64,000 nt of DNA from Bacteroidetes bacterium GWF2_40_14. Its GTDB lineage: Bacteria > Bacteroidota > Bacteroidia > Bacteroidales > UBA932. The notes beneath the pieces are model-generated. The model was not told the DNA's origin. It saw only the letters and a program-made list of their open reading frames with translations, and searched no databases. How positions within the stretch are numbered: the first letter of the stretch is position 1; each line of letters begins with the position of its first letter. Position numbers and translations under genes: made by a program. Positions 27,808 to 37,259 of the stretch are shown here, one piece after another. Where the stretch lies: contig MEOK01000017.1 of NCBI GenBank assembly GCA_001769195.1, positions 28,957 through 92,956 on the forward strand, given 5' to 3'.

Positions 27808-28374
27808 ATGAGATTCATTTCCACAGAAATACCAGAAGTTTTTATTGTCGAACCAAAAGTACATGGCGATTCACGCGGCTACTTTATGGAGTCGTTCATC
27901 GCCTCATTTTTTGAAAAAGAGGTTTGCAACATAAAATTTATTCAGGACAACGAATCCAGCTCATTTTACGGGGTTTTGCGTGGCCTGCACTACCAGCTGT
28001 CGCCTCATTGCCAATCCAAGCTATTAAGGGTCGTATCTGGTCGTATAATGGATGTAGCCGTGGATATCAGAGTAGGCTCCCCCACATTTGGGAAGCATGT
28101 AGCTTTGGAGCTATCCGCCGACAATAAAAGACAGTTGTTCATACCCAAAGGCTTTGCTCATGGTTTTTCTGTCCTTAGCAACCAGACAATTGTCCAGTAT
28201 AAGACCGATAATAAGTATGCTCCTGAATTTGAACGCGCTATACGGTGGGACGACCCTATATTGAACATAAACTGGGGCTTACCATCTTCCGATATAATTT
28301 TGAGTGAAAAGGATAAACAACATCCATTTTTTATGGATGCTCCCCTTTTTGATTATAACCAAAAACTATATTAA
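27808..28374 (+). CDS. rfbC: dTDP-4-dehydrorhamnose 3,5-epimerase RfbC
   Basis: 188 residues from the ATG at 27808, 2 bp after the rfbA stop; a longer in-frame opening inside rfbA is not credible. It is a cupin fold with HGDSRGYFMESF, the catalytic His in RGLHYQ, and PKGFAHGF. It epimerises dTDP-4-keto-6-deoxyglucose at C3 and C5 as the third pathway step. The stop overlaps the rfbD start by one base (TAATG), indicating translational coupling. Confidence 0.96.
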   Translation: MRFISTEIPEVFIVEPKVHGDSRGYFMESFIASFFEKEVCNIKFIQDNESSSFYGVLRGLHYQLSPHCQSKLLRVVSGRIMDVAVDIRVGSPTFGKHVALELSADNKRQLFIPKGFAHGFSVLSNQTIVQYKTDNKYAPEFERAIRWDDPILNINWGLPSSDIILSEKDKQHPFFMDAPLFDYNQKLY

Positions 28375-29300
28375 TGACAATTGACCCAGATAATATGACT
28401 GGCAATCTTACCGGCGTCCTTGTAACGGGCGTAAACGGTCAGCTTGGCAAGGAACTAAAAAGACACTTCGATTCGGGTGCAGGTAATGTAAAGGCTCTGC
28501 TTTCAGTTTTCCCTCAGTTATTCTATACCGATATTGAAGAACTTGATATTTGTGATTCAGACGCAGTCAAACAGTTTGTCAACGCAAATAAAATCGGGCT
28601 GATTATAAACTGTGCTGCCTATACTGCCGTTGATAAAGCGGAAGATGAGGTTGATAAAGCCCAAAAAATTAATGGGGAGGCTCCCGGTATTCTGGCCGAT
28701 GCCGCTTCGGAATCAGGGGCGCTACTCATTCACATCTCTACAGATTATGTTTTTAACGGGAAAAGCAACATCCCATATACAGAAAGGGACCAGACCTCTC
28801 CCCATTCGGTATACGGGCGCACAAAGCTTGCAGGCGAATATGCAATAGCTTCTTCCGGATGTAGTTACGTAATATTACGCACATCATGGTTATACTCAGG
28901 CTTCGGTACTAATTTTGTTAAAACAATACTACGTCTGGCTTCGGAACGTGATACACTTAATGTGGTATTTGATCAGACCGGCACACCCACAAACGCAGCA
29001 GATCTTGCTTCTGTAATAGTGACTATCGGTTCACAAATCAAAGAGAGAGTAAGTGCAATTTATAACTTTTCCAACGAGGGTGTATGTTCCTGGTACGACT
29101 TTGCAACCGAGATTGTAAACTATTCCGGTTTAAAGTGCGGGATAATGCCGGTAACCAGCGATATGTTTCCTTCCAAGGCCTTAAGACCCGTGTACTCTGT
29201 TTTAAATAAAAGCAAGATAAAGAAAGAATTTGGAATTGAGATAAGACACTGGCGTACAGCACTAATAGATTGTCTTAAGAACATGGATGCTCAGAAATAA
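28374..29300 (+). CDS. rfbD: dTDP-4-dehydrorhamnose reductase RfbD
   Basis: A protein of 308 residues. Rossmann motif TGVNGQLGKEL near residue 19, the catalytic YGRTK (SDR YxxxK) and HISTDYVFNG, all typical of RfbD. It reduces dTDP-4-keto-L-rhamnose to dTDP-L-rhamnose with NAD(P)H, the last step of the pathway. The N-terminus is about 10 residues longer than usual, but the TAATG junction with rfbC supports this start. Confidence 0.95.
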   Translation: MTIDPDNMTGNLTGVLVTGVNGQLGKELKRHFDSGAGNVKALLSVFPQLFYTDIEELDICDSDAVKQFVNANKIGLIINCAAYTAVDKAEDEVDKAQKINGEAPGILADAASESGALLIHISTDYVFNGKSNIPYTERDQTSPHSVYGRTKLAGEYAIASSGCSYVILRTSWLYSGFGTNFVKTILRLASERDTLNVVFDQTGTPTNAADLASVIVTIGSQIKERVSAIYNFSNEGVCSWYDFATEIVNYSGLKCGIMPVTSDMFPSKALRPVYSVLNKSKIKKEFGIEIRHWRTALIDCLKNMDAQK

Positions 29301-29326
29301 TACTTGAATATCATAATTCGAAAATA

Positions 29327-30376
29327 ATGAAAAACATACTTATAACAGGAGGCGCAGGATTTATCGGATCACACCTTGTGCGCCTGATGGTAAACAAATA
29401 CCCGCAATACAATATCATAAATCTGGACAAGCTTACTTATGCCGGCAACCTTGCCAACCTGAAGGATGTTCAGTATAGTCCCAATTATAGATTTGTCAAG
29501 GGCGATATTTGTGATTTCATTTTTATTCAGAAACTATTTGCAGAATATAATATTGACGGAGTTATACACCTTGCAGCAGAATCTCATGTTGACCGTTCAA
29601 TAAAAGATCCTTTCTCTTTTGCACAAACAAATGTAATGGGCACGCTATCCTTGCTGCAGACCGCCCGTCTGTTCTGGGAGGGTTCTTTCGAAGGTAAGCT
29701 TTTCTATCATGTATCTACCGATGAAGTATATGGTTCGCTTAAAGATGACGGAACTTTTTTTCTTGAGACTACCAAGTACGACCCTCACTCTCCCTACTCC
29801 GCCTCCAAAGCATCCTCGGACCACTTTGTACGGGCATTTTACGACACATATGGCTTTCCTGTCAAAATATCCAACTGTTCAAACAACTATGGGAGCTACC
29901 AATTTCCGGAGAAACTTATCCCGCTTTTTATCAACAACATCCGTAACAATAAACCTCTTCCGGTATACGGAAAGGGCGAGAATGTAAGGGACTGGCTATA
30001 TGTAGAGGACCATGCATCTGCAATTGACCTGATATTTCATAAGGGGCGTAAGGGCGAAACTTACAACATTGGAGGATTTAACGAATGGAAAAATATTGAT
30101 CTTATAAAGCTTATGATTAAGGTAGTAGATAAGTTTCTCGGACGACCGGAAGGTTCATCGGAATCACTTATCACTTATGTTACAGACAGGGCAGGGCACG
30201 ATCTTCGTTATGCTATAGACTCAACCAAGTTGCATAATGAGCTGGGATGGTCACCTTCACTGCAGTTCGAAGAGGGAATTGAGCGTACTGTTAGATGGTA
30301 CCTGGAGAACCAGGAGTGGCTTGACAATGTCACCTCAGGTGATTACCAACGTTATTACGATGAAATGTACAAATGA
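29327..30376 (+). CDS. rfbB: dTDP-glucose 4,6-dehydratase RfbB
   Basis: A protein of 349 residues. GGAGFIGSHLVR for NAD binding, HLAAESHVDRSI, the dehydratase signature STDEVYGSL, and the catalytic YSASKASSDH. It converts dTDP-glucose to dTDP-4-keto-6-deoxyglucose, the second pathway step. It comes last of the four rfb genes, and its stop overlaps the wbuC start (ATGA). Confidence 0.97.
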   Translation: MKNILITGGAGFIGSHLVRLMVNKYPQYNIINLDKLTYAGNLANLKDVQYSPNYRFVKGDICDFIFIQKLFAEYNIDGVIHLAAESHVDRSIKDPFSFAQTNVMGTLSLLQTARLFWEGSFEGKLFYHVSTDEVYGSLKDDGTFFLETTKYDPHSPYSASKASSDHFVRAFYDTYGFPVKISNCSNNYGSYQFPEKLIPLFINNIRNNKPLPVYGKGENVRDWLYVEDHASAIDLIFHKGRKGETYNIGGFNEWKNIDLIKLMIKVVDKFLGRPEGSSESLITYVTDRAGHDLRYAIDSTKLHNELGWSPSLQFEEGIERTVRWYLENQEWLDNVTSGDYQRYYDEMYK

Positions 30377-30777
30377 AATCTACTGCGACACTTATAGACA
30401 ACAAGCTTCTTGACGAAATTACCGAACAGGCTAAAAAATCACCCCGTCTGAGAATGAATCTCAACCTTCATGATTCCTATGAATCAAATGCTCAGAAGAT
30501 GATTAATTCGCTCGAGCCGGGTACAGTGATTCCTGTGCACAGGCACAGAAACTTTTCAGAGACATACATCGTACTGAGGGGAGCAATAAAGGTGTTTTTT
30601 TATGACGACAATAAAGTATTAATCAACAGCTATTTACTTGACCCATGTGACGGGAGCTACGGACTGGAAATTCCAGCCGGAGTTTTTCACAATCTGGAAG
30701 TCATTGCACACGGAACTGCAATTTTCGAAGCTAAAGATGGCCCATATATACCAATTGGTACAGAGGATATACTTTGA
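30373..30777 (+). CDS. wbuC: WbuC-type cupin-fold protein
   Basis: A protein of 134 residues. Cupin metal-binding motif PGTVIPVHRHRNFSETYIVLRG with His-x-His and Glu, then IPAGVFHNLE with the third His. The N-terminal RLRMNLNLHDSYESNAQKMINSLEPGT is the WbuC family signature. WbuC genes lie in O-antigen and capsule clusters; the reaction is not established. It starts four bases before the end of rfbB, so it belongs to the rhamnose operon. Confidence 0.85.
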   Translation: MKSTATLIDNKLLDEITEQAKKSPRLRMNLNLHDSYESNAQKMINSLEPGTVIPVHRHRNFSETYIVLRGAIKVFFYDDNKVLINSYLLDPCDGSYGLEIPAGVFHNLEVIAHGTAIFEAKDGPYIPIGTEDIL

Positions 30778-30791
30778 GGCCGTTTTTTATT

Positions 30792-30799
30792 TATCTTTG
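30792..30799 (+). promoter_or_regulatory. -7 box TATCTTTG upstream of the first WlbA-like gene
   Basis: TATCTTTG matches TAnnTTTG and lies between the wbuC stop and the GTG start at 30823. A TTTG occurs 15 bp upstream, closer than normal. It suggests the two dehydrogenase genes can be transcribed separately from the rfb operon. Confidence 0.4.
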
Positions 30800-30822
30800 T
30801 GCCACTTAAAAAAATATATGTA

Positions 30823-31821
30823 GTGAAAAATTTTGCGTTGATTGGTGCTGCAGGATACATTGCTCCTCGACATATGCGCGCCATAAAGGATACAGGGAAC
30901 AACCTCATTGCAGCATACGATGTTTTCGACAGTGTGGGTATTGTCGATTCTTTTTTCCCTAAATGTGCCTTTTATTCCGAATACGAGTTATTTGAGCGAC
31001 ATATTGCAAAAAAGAGAAAAGTTCTTTCAGCCGGAGACTCAGATCCTGTCTATCCTAAAGGTAAGCTGGATTATGTTTCTATATGTACTCCAAACTATCT
31101 GCATGATGCACATATAAGGTTTGGGCTAAGAGCCGGTGCCGATGTAATATGCGAAAAGCCATTGGTACTCAATCCATGGAACATTGACTCACTTACAAAC
31201 GTAGAGAAAGAGACAGGGGGACATGTATATAATATATTGCAACTCAGGCTTCACGATGCTATTATTGCACTTAAAAAGAGAGTTGCAGAGAGTCCTGCCG
31301 ACAAGATATTTGATGTAGATCTCACATATATCACATCACGTGGAAACTGGTATTATACTAGCTGGAAAGGTGACCCGCGTAAAAGTGGAGGCGTTGCAAC
31401 CAACATTGGGGTACATTTCTATGACATGTTGTCATGGGTGTTCGGTGCCGTAAAAAACAATATTGTTCATGTTTATTCACACGATCGTGTGGCAGGGTTT
31501 TTGGAGTTCGAGAAGGCACGTGTAAGATATTTTTTAAGCATTAATGTAGATACTTTGCCTGCAGATGTAAGGCTTACAGGCAAAAGAACCTACAGGTCAT
31601 TGCTAATGGAGGGTCAGGAGATAGAGTTTTCTGACGGATTTACTGAACTTCATACAGAATCTTACCGAAAAATACTGGCTGGTGAAGGGTTTTGCCTTCA
31701 GGAGGCCAGAAATTGCATTCAAATAGTTCACGATATAAGAAATACAGCTCCTGTGGGGCTTAAGGGTGATTATCACCCATTCGCAAAACAGGAATTAACC
31801 CGTCACCCTTTTGGATGGTAA
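30823..31821 (+). CDS. WlbA-like UDP-N-acetylglucosaminuronate 3-dehydrogenase (paralogue 1)
   Basis: 332 residues from the GTG at 30823; an earlier GTG at 30799 overlaps the -7 box, and the paralogue also begins at this point. It is a Gfo/Idh/MocA oxidoreductase with NFALIGAAGYIAPRHM for NAD binding, VICEKP, and LTYITSRGNWYYTSWKGDPRKSGG followed by ATNIGVHFYDM, closely matching WlbA/WbpB enzymes. These oxidise C3 of UDP-GlcNAc-uronate on the way to 2,3-diacetamido-uronic acids. Compared with its neighbour it has a charged insertion of about 13 residues after HIAKKRKV. Aminotransferase and acetyltransferase partners are absent from the window. Confidence 0.85.
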   Translation: MKNFALIGAAGYIAPRHMRAIKDTGNNLIAAYDVFDSVGIVDSFFPKCAFYSEYELFERHIAKKRKVLSAGDSDPVYPKGKLDYVSICTPNYLHDAHIRFGLRAGADVICEKPLVLNPWNIDSLTNVEKETGGHVYNILQLRLHDAIIALKKRVAESPADKIFDVDLTYITSRGNWYYTSWKGDPRKSGGVATNIGVHFYDMLSWVFGAVKNNIVHVYSHDRVAGFLEFEKARVRYFLSINVDTLPADVRLTGKRTYRSLLMEGQEIEFSDGFTELHTESYRKILAGEGFCLQEARNCIQIVHDIRNTAPVGLKGDYHPFAKQELTRHPFGW

Positions 31822-31849
31822 TTAGTTGAAAAAATAAAATAATAATAAT

Positions 31850-32824
31850 TTGGAAACTGTAAAACAATTTGCATTAATGGGCGTGGCCGGCTATATAGCA
31901 CCCCGCCACTTAAAAGCCATTAAGAATTCCGGAAACAATCTAATAGCAGCCATAGACCCATTCGACAGTGTGGGATTAATGGACAGCTATTTCCCAGATT
32001 GTGCTTATTTCAACGAGTTTGAACTGTTTGACCGTCACCTTTCCAGGTTAAAAAGCGCGAATAAAGGTATTGGTTTTCTTTCTGTATGCACTCCTGACTA
32101 TCTTCACGATGCTCATGTCCGTTATGGTCTTAAACTTGGTGCCAATGTTATTACAGAAAAACCTATGGTACTGAACCCCAAGAATCTGGACGAACTTGCA
32201 ATTGCAGAAAAAGAGAGCGGATGCAGGGTATTTACTATTTTACAACTTCGTTATCACGACATAATATTAGCCCTTAAGAAATCAATTGATGAAGGTCCTG
32301 CAGATAAAATCTATGATCTGGATCTCACCTATATCACATCGCGTGGCAGCTGGTTTTATACAAGCTGGAAGGGCAACCCTCAAAAAAGTGGCGGTATAGC
32401 AACAAATATTGGTATTCATTTCTATGACATGTTTCAATGGATATTTGGCGATGTCAAGCAAAACATCGTCCACGTAAAGACTCATGACAGAGTTGCCGGA
32501 TACCTTGAATTCGACAGGGCTCGCGTTCGCTATTTCCTTAGCATAAACTCTGACACCCTTCCTAAAGATCTACAAGAGAGTGGGCAGCGAATATATCGCT
32601 CAATTAATGTGGGAGGAGAAGAGATTGATTTCACCGATGGTTTTGCAGACCTGCATACTGAATCATACAAAAGAATCATGAATGGCGAGGGTTTTGGTAT
32701 CGAAGATGCTCGCCCGTCCATCCAGATTGTAAATGATATCCGCAATGCCATTCCTATAGGACTAAAAGGTGATTATCATCCATTTGCCCGCCTGGAACTG
32801 GTCAAGCACCCGTTCGGCTGGTAG
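31850..32824 (+). CDS. WlbA-like UDP-N-acetylglucosaminuronate 3-dehydrogenase (paralogue 2)
   Basis: 324 residues from a TTG start at 31850; no ATG or GTG occurs before the conserved QFALMGVAGYIAPRHL. It is the same family as the preceding gene, with most residues conserved by eye and the same order of motifs (VITEKP, LTYITSRGSWFYTSWKG, ATNIGIHFYDM, common C-terminus HPFGW). It arose by tandem duplication but has diverged widely, so it is not recent. Its stop lies 6 bp from the end of the convergent proline dehydrogenase gene. Confidence 0.85.
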   Translation: METVKQFALMGVAGYIAPRHLKAIKNSGNNLIAAIDPFDSVGLMDSYFPDCAYFNEFELFDRHLSRLKSANKGIGFLSVCTPDYLHDAHVRYGLKLGANVITEKPMVLNPKNLDELAIAEKESGCRVFTILQLRYHDIILALKKSIDEGPADKIYDLDLTYITSRGSWFYTSWKGNPQKSGGIATNIGIHFYDMFQWIFGDVKQNIVHVKTHDRVAGYLEFDRARVRYFLSINSDTLPKDLQESGQRIYRSINVGGEEIDFTDGFADLHTESYKRIMNGEGFGIEDARPSIQIVNDIRNAIPIGLKGDYHPFARLELVKHPFGW

Positions 32825-32830
32825 GGTACC

Positions 32831-34003
32831 CTACTTTCCTGTTCTTCTGCGGTCCAGCTCTGCTTTGATAAGCTGGAGCTCACGGCCTGTCTGGCCGGAC
32901 ATTGAGGTGTTTTCTTCTGCACGTCTTAGAAGGTATGGCAGCACTTTGTTAACCGGAGCATAAGGTATATACTTACATACATTAAAGCCCTCCCTGGCCA
33001 GTGTAAATGAGATGTTATCACTCATCCCGTATAATTGTGAAAAGAAGATTCTTTTATCATCTCTCTTAAGCCCTTTTTCATCTATTAATTGGGCAAGTAG
33101 CTGGTTACTCTCGTAATTGTGCGTTCCGCTGAACAATTCAAAATTATCAATATTCTCAACTACATATCTGAGACCTTCATTATAGCTTTGGTCGGTGGAT
33201 TCTTTATTCGGATGAATAGGATCGATATAACTTAATTCGTATGCCCTTGCCCGCTCATCCTCCATATAAGCACCCCTGACAAACTTAATTCCCGGTATAT
33301 AATTGACTTTTAAAGAATCATTATGTAAAAACTTAAGATATTCAAGTCTGTCTTTCCTGTACATCTGGAGGGTCTGAAATACTATAGCCCTCTCCTTGTT
33401 GAACCTCCTCATTGCCTCTTCTACAATCCTGTCTATTAGCTCCTGATAAGCAAAATGTTCCGCATCTATAAGGATTCTTACATTTCTTTTGTATGCTTTT
33501 TCACACAAGGCAAATATTCTCTCCCTGAAATTGTCATATTCTGCTTTTTCAATATCTCCGAGTGAAGGAAAATTTTCTGATGCTTTCACCAACACCCTGT
33601 TAATAATCATTGCTGTAGGTTTAAAAACAGTATAGGCAATGGCTTGGCTTCCTGCAGCAAATTCTATTGATCTTATTGTCTCCTCATATGCTTTTTGAAC
33701 ATCCTCCAGTTCTGTACCCCCTTCAGCCGAATAGTCAAGCACCGACTTAACATTATAATTGTTCAGAATATTAACATTCCTCAGGCAATCTTCAAGAGTT
33801 TCTCCACCTACAAACTGACGATACAATGTTGGTTTTACGGCCCATGCCAGTGGCAATTGTAACTTTAATGCTATCATTGTTGCACCTTTAGCCGTCCTTA
33901 CTATTGCCGGACTCTGTATAGTCGAAAAGAGAAGATATGCATTGCGTAGGTCTGCATTGCTTTTCATAGAGAAAGCAACCTCAGTATTATTAAAGTCTAT
34001 CAT
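32831..34003 (-). CDS. Proline dehydrogenase
   Basis: A protein of 390 residues, monofunctional PRODH type. The TIM-barrel pattern includes LDYSAEGG, ILIDAEHFAYQE, VFQTLQMYRKDR, KFVRGAYM and the substrate-binding YLLRRAEENTS near the C-terminus. It oxidises proline to pyrroline-5-carboxylate with FAD, passing electrons to quinone at the membrane. No P5C dehydrogenase is fused or adjacent. Its first 14 bases overlap the end of the upstream acetyltransferase gene. Confidence 0.92.
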   Translation of the reverse strand: MIDFNNTEVAFSMKSNADLRNAYLLFSTIQSPAIVRTAKGATMIALKLQLPLAWAVKPTLYRQFVGGETLEDCLRNVNILNNYNVKSVLDYSAEGGTELEDVQKAYEETIRSIEFAAGSQAIAYTVFKPTAMIINRVLVKASENFPSLGDIEKAEYDNFRERIFALCEKAYKRNVRILIDAEHFAYQELIDRIVEEAMRRFNKERAIVFQTLQMYRKDRLEYLKFLHNDSLKVNYIPGIKFVRGAYMEDERARAYELSYIDPIHPNKESTDQSYNEGLRYVVENIDNFELFSGTHNYESNQLLAQLIDEKGLKRDDKRIFFSQLYGMSDNISFTLAREGFNVCKYIPYAPVNKVLPYLLRRAEENTSMSGQTGRELQLIKAELDRRRTGK

Positions 34004-34277
34004 TTAATGTTATTTTGAGCTGTTCTTTGTGCCTCTCGATATAGGTCCTCACATATGAGCATGATGGCTTAACTCTTAGCCCTTTCTCCCTGGCGTAATC
34101 CAGAACAAAAGCGACAATGCTTGCTGCCACACCTCTGCCTTCTATCTGTTTTGGTACAATAGTATGTGTAAGGTCAATTCCTCCCTCATATAGTTCATAT
34201 TGAACATATCCTATAAATCCCTCTTCTTCTGTCTCAAAACGCTTTAAAGCCTCTCGGTGAATAATTAACCTTTTCAT
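33990..34277 (-). CDS. Small GNAT-like N-acetyltransferase (YjdJ/Acetyltransf_CG type)
   Basis: A protein of 95 residues. GFIGYVQYELYEGGIDLTHTIVPKQIEGRGVAASIVAFVLDYARE contains the shortened acetyl-CoA-binding loop of the small GNAT group; SCSYVRTYIERH closes the fold. The group includes poorly characterised bacterial proteins lacking several strands of a full GNAT. It overlaps proline dehydrogenase by 14 bp, so the two are co-expressed. The substrate is unknown. Confidence 0.85.
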   Translation of the reverse strand: MKRLIIHREALKRFETEEEGFIGYVQYELYEGGIDLTHTIVPKQIEGRGVAASIVAFVLDYAREKGLRVKPSCSYVRTYIERHKEQLKITLNDRL

Positions 34278-34350
34278 TTAGTATGTAATTAGCTGTACAT
34301 ATTTAATAATAACACAATGCTCCAATATTTGTTCATGGCCGGGTGTACAT

Positions 34351-34384
34351 GTAAAAAAAAAGGAGCACCCCGAAAGGTGCTCCT
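34351..34384 (-). terminator. Intrinsic terminator of the collagen-like lipoprotein gene
   Basis: AGGAGCACC (34361-34369) pairs with GGTGCTCCT (34376-34384) around a 6-nt loop, followed on the minus strand by eight T (34353-34360). It lies 24 bp after the stop codon of the lipoprotein gene. Confidence 0.88.
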
Positions 34385-34407
34385 CAATTATTATATAACT
34401 GTTGTAA

Positions 34408-37212
34408 TTATGGTTTAATAACTCTAACAACAACGTCACGTTCTAGTTTCTGAGCGAATAGATCAGTTACAGTCAACTTAAGAGTAACATCAACATAAGC
34501 CTGTGGAAGTTCAGCAACAGCTGCAGTAGCTTTAATGTCAAAGTCATTACCGTTAGGAGTTACGCTTACTAAGTGAGCGTTAGCTGAAGTATTGGTCAAA
34601 GTAACTGTAGCAGCTCTAACGTCTCTTACTGCTCCGAATACATTCAGGTTAACACCTAAGTAGTCATTTACCTTAAAGAATGCACCAACAGACTTAGTAG
34701 TTGCAAGGTCACCATTAACAACCTGAAGAGTTTGAACAGCAGTTGCAGGAAGTTGTGGTATAGCAACTAAAGCACCTTCTTTAACTTCACTCTTAGAGTA
34801 TACAGTGATTGTTTCAAGTACAACTGAGTTATTTGGGTTGCCAAAGTAGTAGTATAACAGATTTATCTGGTAAGGAACTGCAGAGTACATAGTAGCTGTA
34901 ACAATGTTAAATCTGTCAGCATTTGCAAAAGCAAGAGCTGGAGAAGTTGTCAAAGGATTGGCTGCAGGACCTGCAGGAACAGTAACTTTCTTAACGAATC
35001 TCCATTTGTTAGCTGCTACTTTTGGTGCGGCACCTCCAAGAACAACATCAAGATTTTGGTATGCTCTGTATAAATCATAGTATGCATTAGCAGCAACTGT
35101 TTGGCCAGTACCACCAAGGTCAGCAAATGTTCCGTAAACTATCAGAGTCTTATCTGTTGCAGCGTCAAATGTGTTGGCTTTATGTAAAATTGCATTAGCC
35201 ATTTCAGTTGACATATCAGGGTTAGTAATTGTAAATGGTAGGCTAACTGTGAATAGGTCAGCAGGATCTACGTATGCACGACGGTCAGTGAATCTAAGAA
35301 CACCTGTGTAACTTCCGGCAAGAGCTGCAGTTTCGTCATATGTGAATCGGATCTTACGAACGCTTTGTATTTTTGCAAGAGTAGTAAGCAGTGGGTCACC
35401 CCAGATATTACCACCGTCAGCAGGAATAACAACACCGTTTGCATCCAGGAATTCATAAGCAACACCAGGGATACGGGCAGCAGGAGTACCATAAGAAAGT
35501 CTAACCTCTACATTAGTAGCATTTGTTCTCCAAAGTTCTGTCTTACCAACACCGTCAAGTGTAGTAAACATAGATGTAAGAATAATCTCCTTTTGGTCAG
35601 CAGGAGAAGCAGAAGCAGTAAGAGTATGAGTTGCGAAAGGAATAGGAGCAATTACAGTATTAAGAGCAGAATAGAAAGTAACGTCAATTCTTGATTCTCT
35701 GTAGAAGCCCATCCAGTCAAAAGTCTTAACAGTGAAAGGAACCAGTTTATCATTAAGATTTGTGATTGTAGAAGCACTTGTTCCTGTAGTAACTGTACCA
35801 TCAAGCTTAGTTATTAGGTGCTCAACGTCTGAGTTACCCGGAAGTTGTACAAGACCTACCTTGTAGAAATCATTCTTAGTAAGAGTAACAACAGGAAGTG
35901 GATTTGTTCTGTCATAATAGCTTAGAAGATCTTTAGTAGTTCCTATTGGTACAAACACTTCTGGTTGTCCAAGAAGGCCAATCTGAACACCTGCTTTAAT
36001 AGCAGCATTTGTGTTGACATCCTTTCTAACTTTAATCGCATATTGGAATCCTGAGAATATCTCACGACCGCCTTTAGTAGCGCGAACTGCTAGTTGATGA
36101 GCTTCTCCAAGAGGATAAGCCGGAGCAACAACTGGATAACCTAAATCATCTTCAGCATCAGCTGCTAATGTACGAGTTGGAGTAAAGTTCAATGAGTAAA
36201 GACCATTTGATGGTGCTGCAGCAAATTGAGCAAACAAACCGGTAAAACCTTCAGTTACAGAAGATGGTTGAATTTTGTATTCTGTACCATCTTGTTTAAT
36301 AACCTTGAAAGTATATCCAGCTAAAGAAACCTGTGCAGGATTGATAATAACAGGAAGTTTACCTGATGAACGAAGAAGATCGTTGTATGCAACACCCGCA
36401 AAAGCGATAGCAGCATCAGCAGCAGCTTCTGTTCCGGCAACTGTCATAGCAGCCCAACCAGCAGCGTTGTCTGTAGGTACAAAACCATAGTTGATAAGAC
36501 CAGTTGTAACTCCAATTGGAGATACAAGGCTAACCATATCATTTCCTAACAAGAAATCTGCAGCCAGTGGAACATGGTAAGCTGTAAGTGCTCCGGTTGT
36601 AGGATCTTTAAGAGTTACAAGCAGGTTATTGTTAACTGAGTCAAAAACAATCGAAGGAATCTCAACTGTAGTAGCAACGCCACCAACTGCAAGCATACCG
36701 TCAACAACTGTAAGTGCATCATTCAATTTAGCTCTGATGTCATTTCCGGCAGAATCTTTCAGACGAACAGGATCAGCAGTACCGTAAGCAACAGTCCAGA
36801 ATCCGTCAACGTCAACGCCTAGGGTTGGAGTAACACCATTAGTACCAGCTGCACCTGTTGCACCAGTAGCACCTGTTGCACCAGTAGCACCAGTAGCACC
36901 TGTAGCACCAACAGCGCCAGTTGCACCAGCAGGGCCAGTTGCACCAACAGCACCATTAGTACCATTCATGATGTTGATAGATGTGTTGTCCGAGAATGTA
37001 AGCGTATAACCACCTGTGATATTGGTAACCGTTTTTACTAATTTGCCAGCAGTGATAGCCTGATTTAAAGATGCAATAGCAACTTTATTAGCTGCTACGT
37101 CAGTTTTAAGCTGGTCGATATCTCCCGAGTAATCCTTTTGACAAGAACCCAAAGAGATCACAAGTGTGCATAATAGCACACAAATACCGAAGAATGTGAT
37201 TTTTCTTTTCAT
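34408..37212 (-). CDS. Large surface lipoprotein with collagen-like Gly-X-Thr tract
   Basis: A protein of 934 residues. The lipoprotein signal is ISLGSCQKD (Cys 24). A short coiled-coil-like stretch follows (DIDQLKTDVAANKVAIASLNQAI), then an N-terminal module like those of Bacteroidota PL29/DUF4988-type surface lipoproteins, a collagen-like run at about residues 83-126 built of GAT and GPA triplets, then about 800 residues of beta-rich sequence, probably several Ig-like domains. No catalytic motif is recognised. Three -7-like boxes and a strong terminator suggest an abundant, monocistronic surface protein. The repeat codes in 9-bp units, so copy-number changes keep the frame. Confidence 0.8.
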   Translation of the reverse strand: MKRKITFFGICVLLCTLVISLGSCQKDYSGDIDQLKTDVAANKVAIASLNQAITAGKLVKTVTNITGGYTLTFSDNTSINIMNGTNGAVGATGPAGATGAVGATGATGATGATGATGATGAAGTNGVTPTLGVDVDGFWTVAYGTADPVRLKDSAGNDIRAKLNDALTVVDGMLAVGGVATTVEIPSIVFDSVNNNLLVTLKDPTTGALTAYHVPLAADFLLGNDMVSLVSPIGVTTGLINYGFVPTDNAAGWAAMTVAGTEAAADAAIAFAGVAYNDLLRSSGKLPVIINPAQVSLAGYTFKVIKQDGTEYKIQPSSVTEGFTGLFAQFAAAPSNGLYSLNFTPTRTLAADAEDDLGYPVVAPAYPLGEAHQLAVRATKGGREIFSGFQYAIKVRKDVNTNAAIKAGVQIGLLGQPEVFVPIGTTKDLLSYYDRTNPLPVVTLTKNDFYKVGLVQLPGNSDVEHLITKLDGTVTTGTSASTITNLNDKLVPFTVKTFDWMGFYRESRIDVTFYSALNTVIAPIPFATHTLTASASPADQKEIILTSMFTTLDGVGKTELWRTNATNVEVRLSYGTPAARIPGVAYEFLDANGVVIPADGGNIWGDPLLTTLAKIQSVRKIRFTYDETAALAGSYTGVLRFTDRRAYVDPADLFTVSLPFTITNPDMSTEMANAILHKANTFDAATDKTLIVYGTFADLGGTGQTVAANAYYDLYRAYQNLDVVLGGAAPKVAANKWRFVKKVTVPAGPAANPLTTSPALAFANADRFNIVTATMYSAVPYQINLLYYYFGNPNNSVVLETITVYSKSEVKEGALVAIPQLPATAVQTLQVVNGDLATTKSVGAFFKVNDYLGVNLNVFGAVRDVRAATVTLTNTSANAHLVSVTPNGNDFDIKATAAVAELPQAYVDVTLKLTVTDLFAQKLERDVVVRVIKP
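36850..36954 (-). repeat. GAT-triplet coding repeat (collagen-like)
   Basis: On the plus strand the sequence alternates GCACCTGTT, GCACCAGTA and similar 9-mers, coding Gly-Ala-Thr and related triplets in the lipoprotein. Third-position variation shows it is not a pure slippage tract, but unequal exchange could change its length in frame. Confidence 0.8.
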
Positions 37213-37259
37213 TTTTAATTTTTAGTTAAATACTTTTTGTTAAACAAAATTTTTGATTG

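Noticed and set aside
36850..36954. CRISPR-like or tandem intergenic array
   Set aside because: The repeats are 9-bp coding triplets of a collagen-like tract within an open reading frame; there are no spacers.
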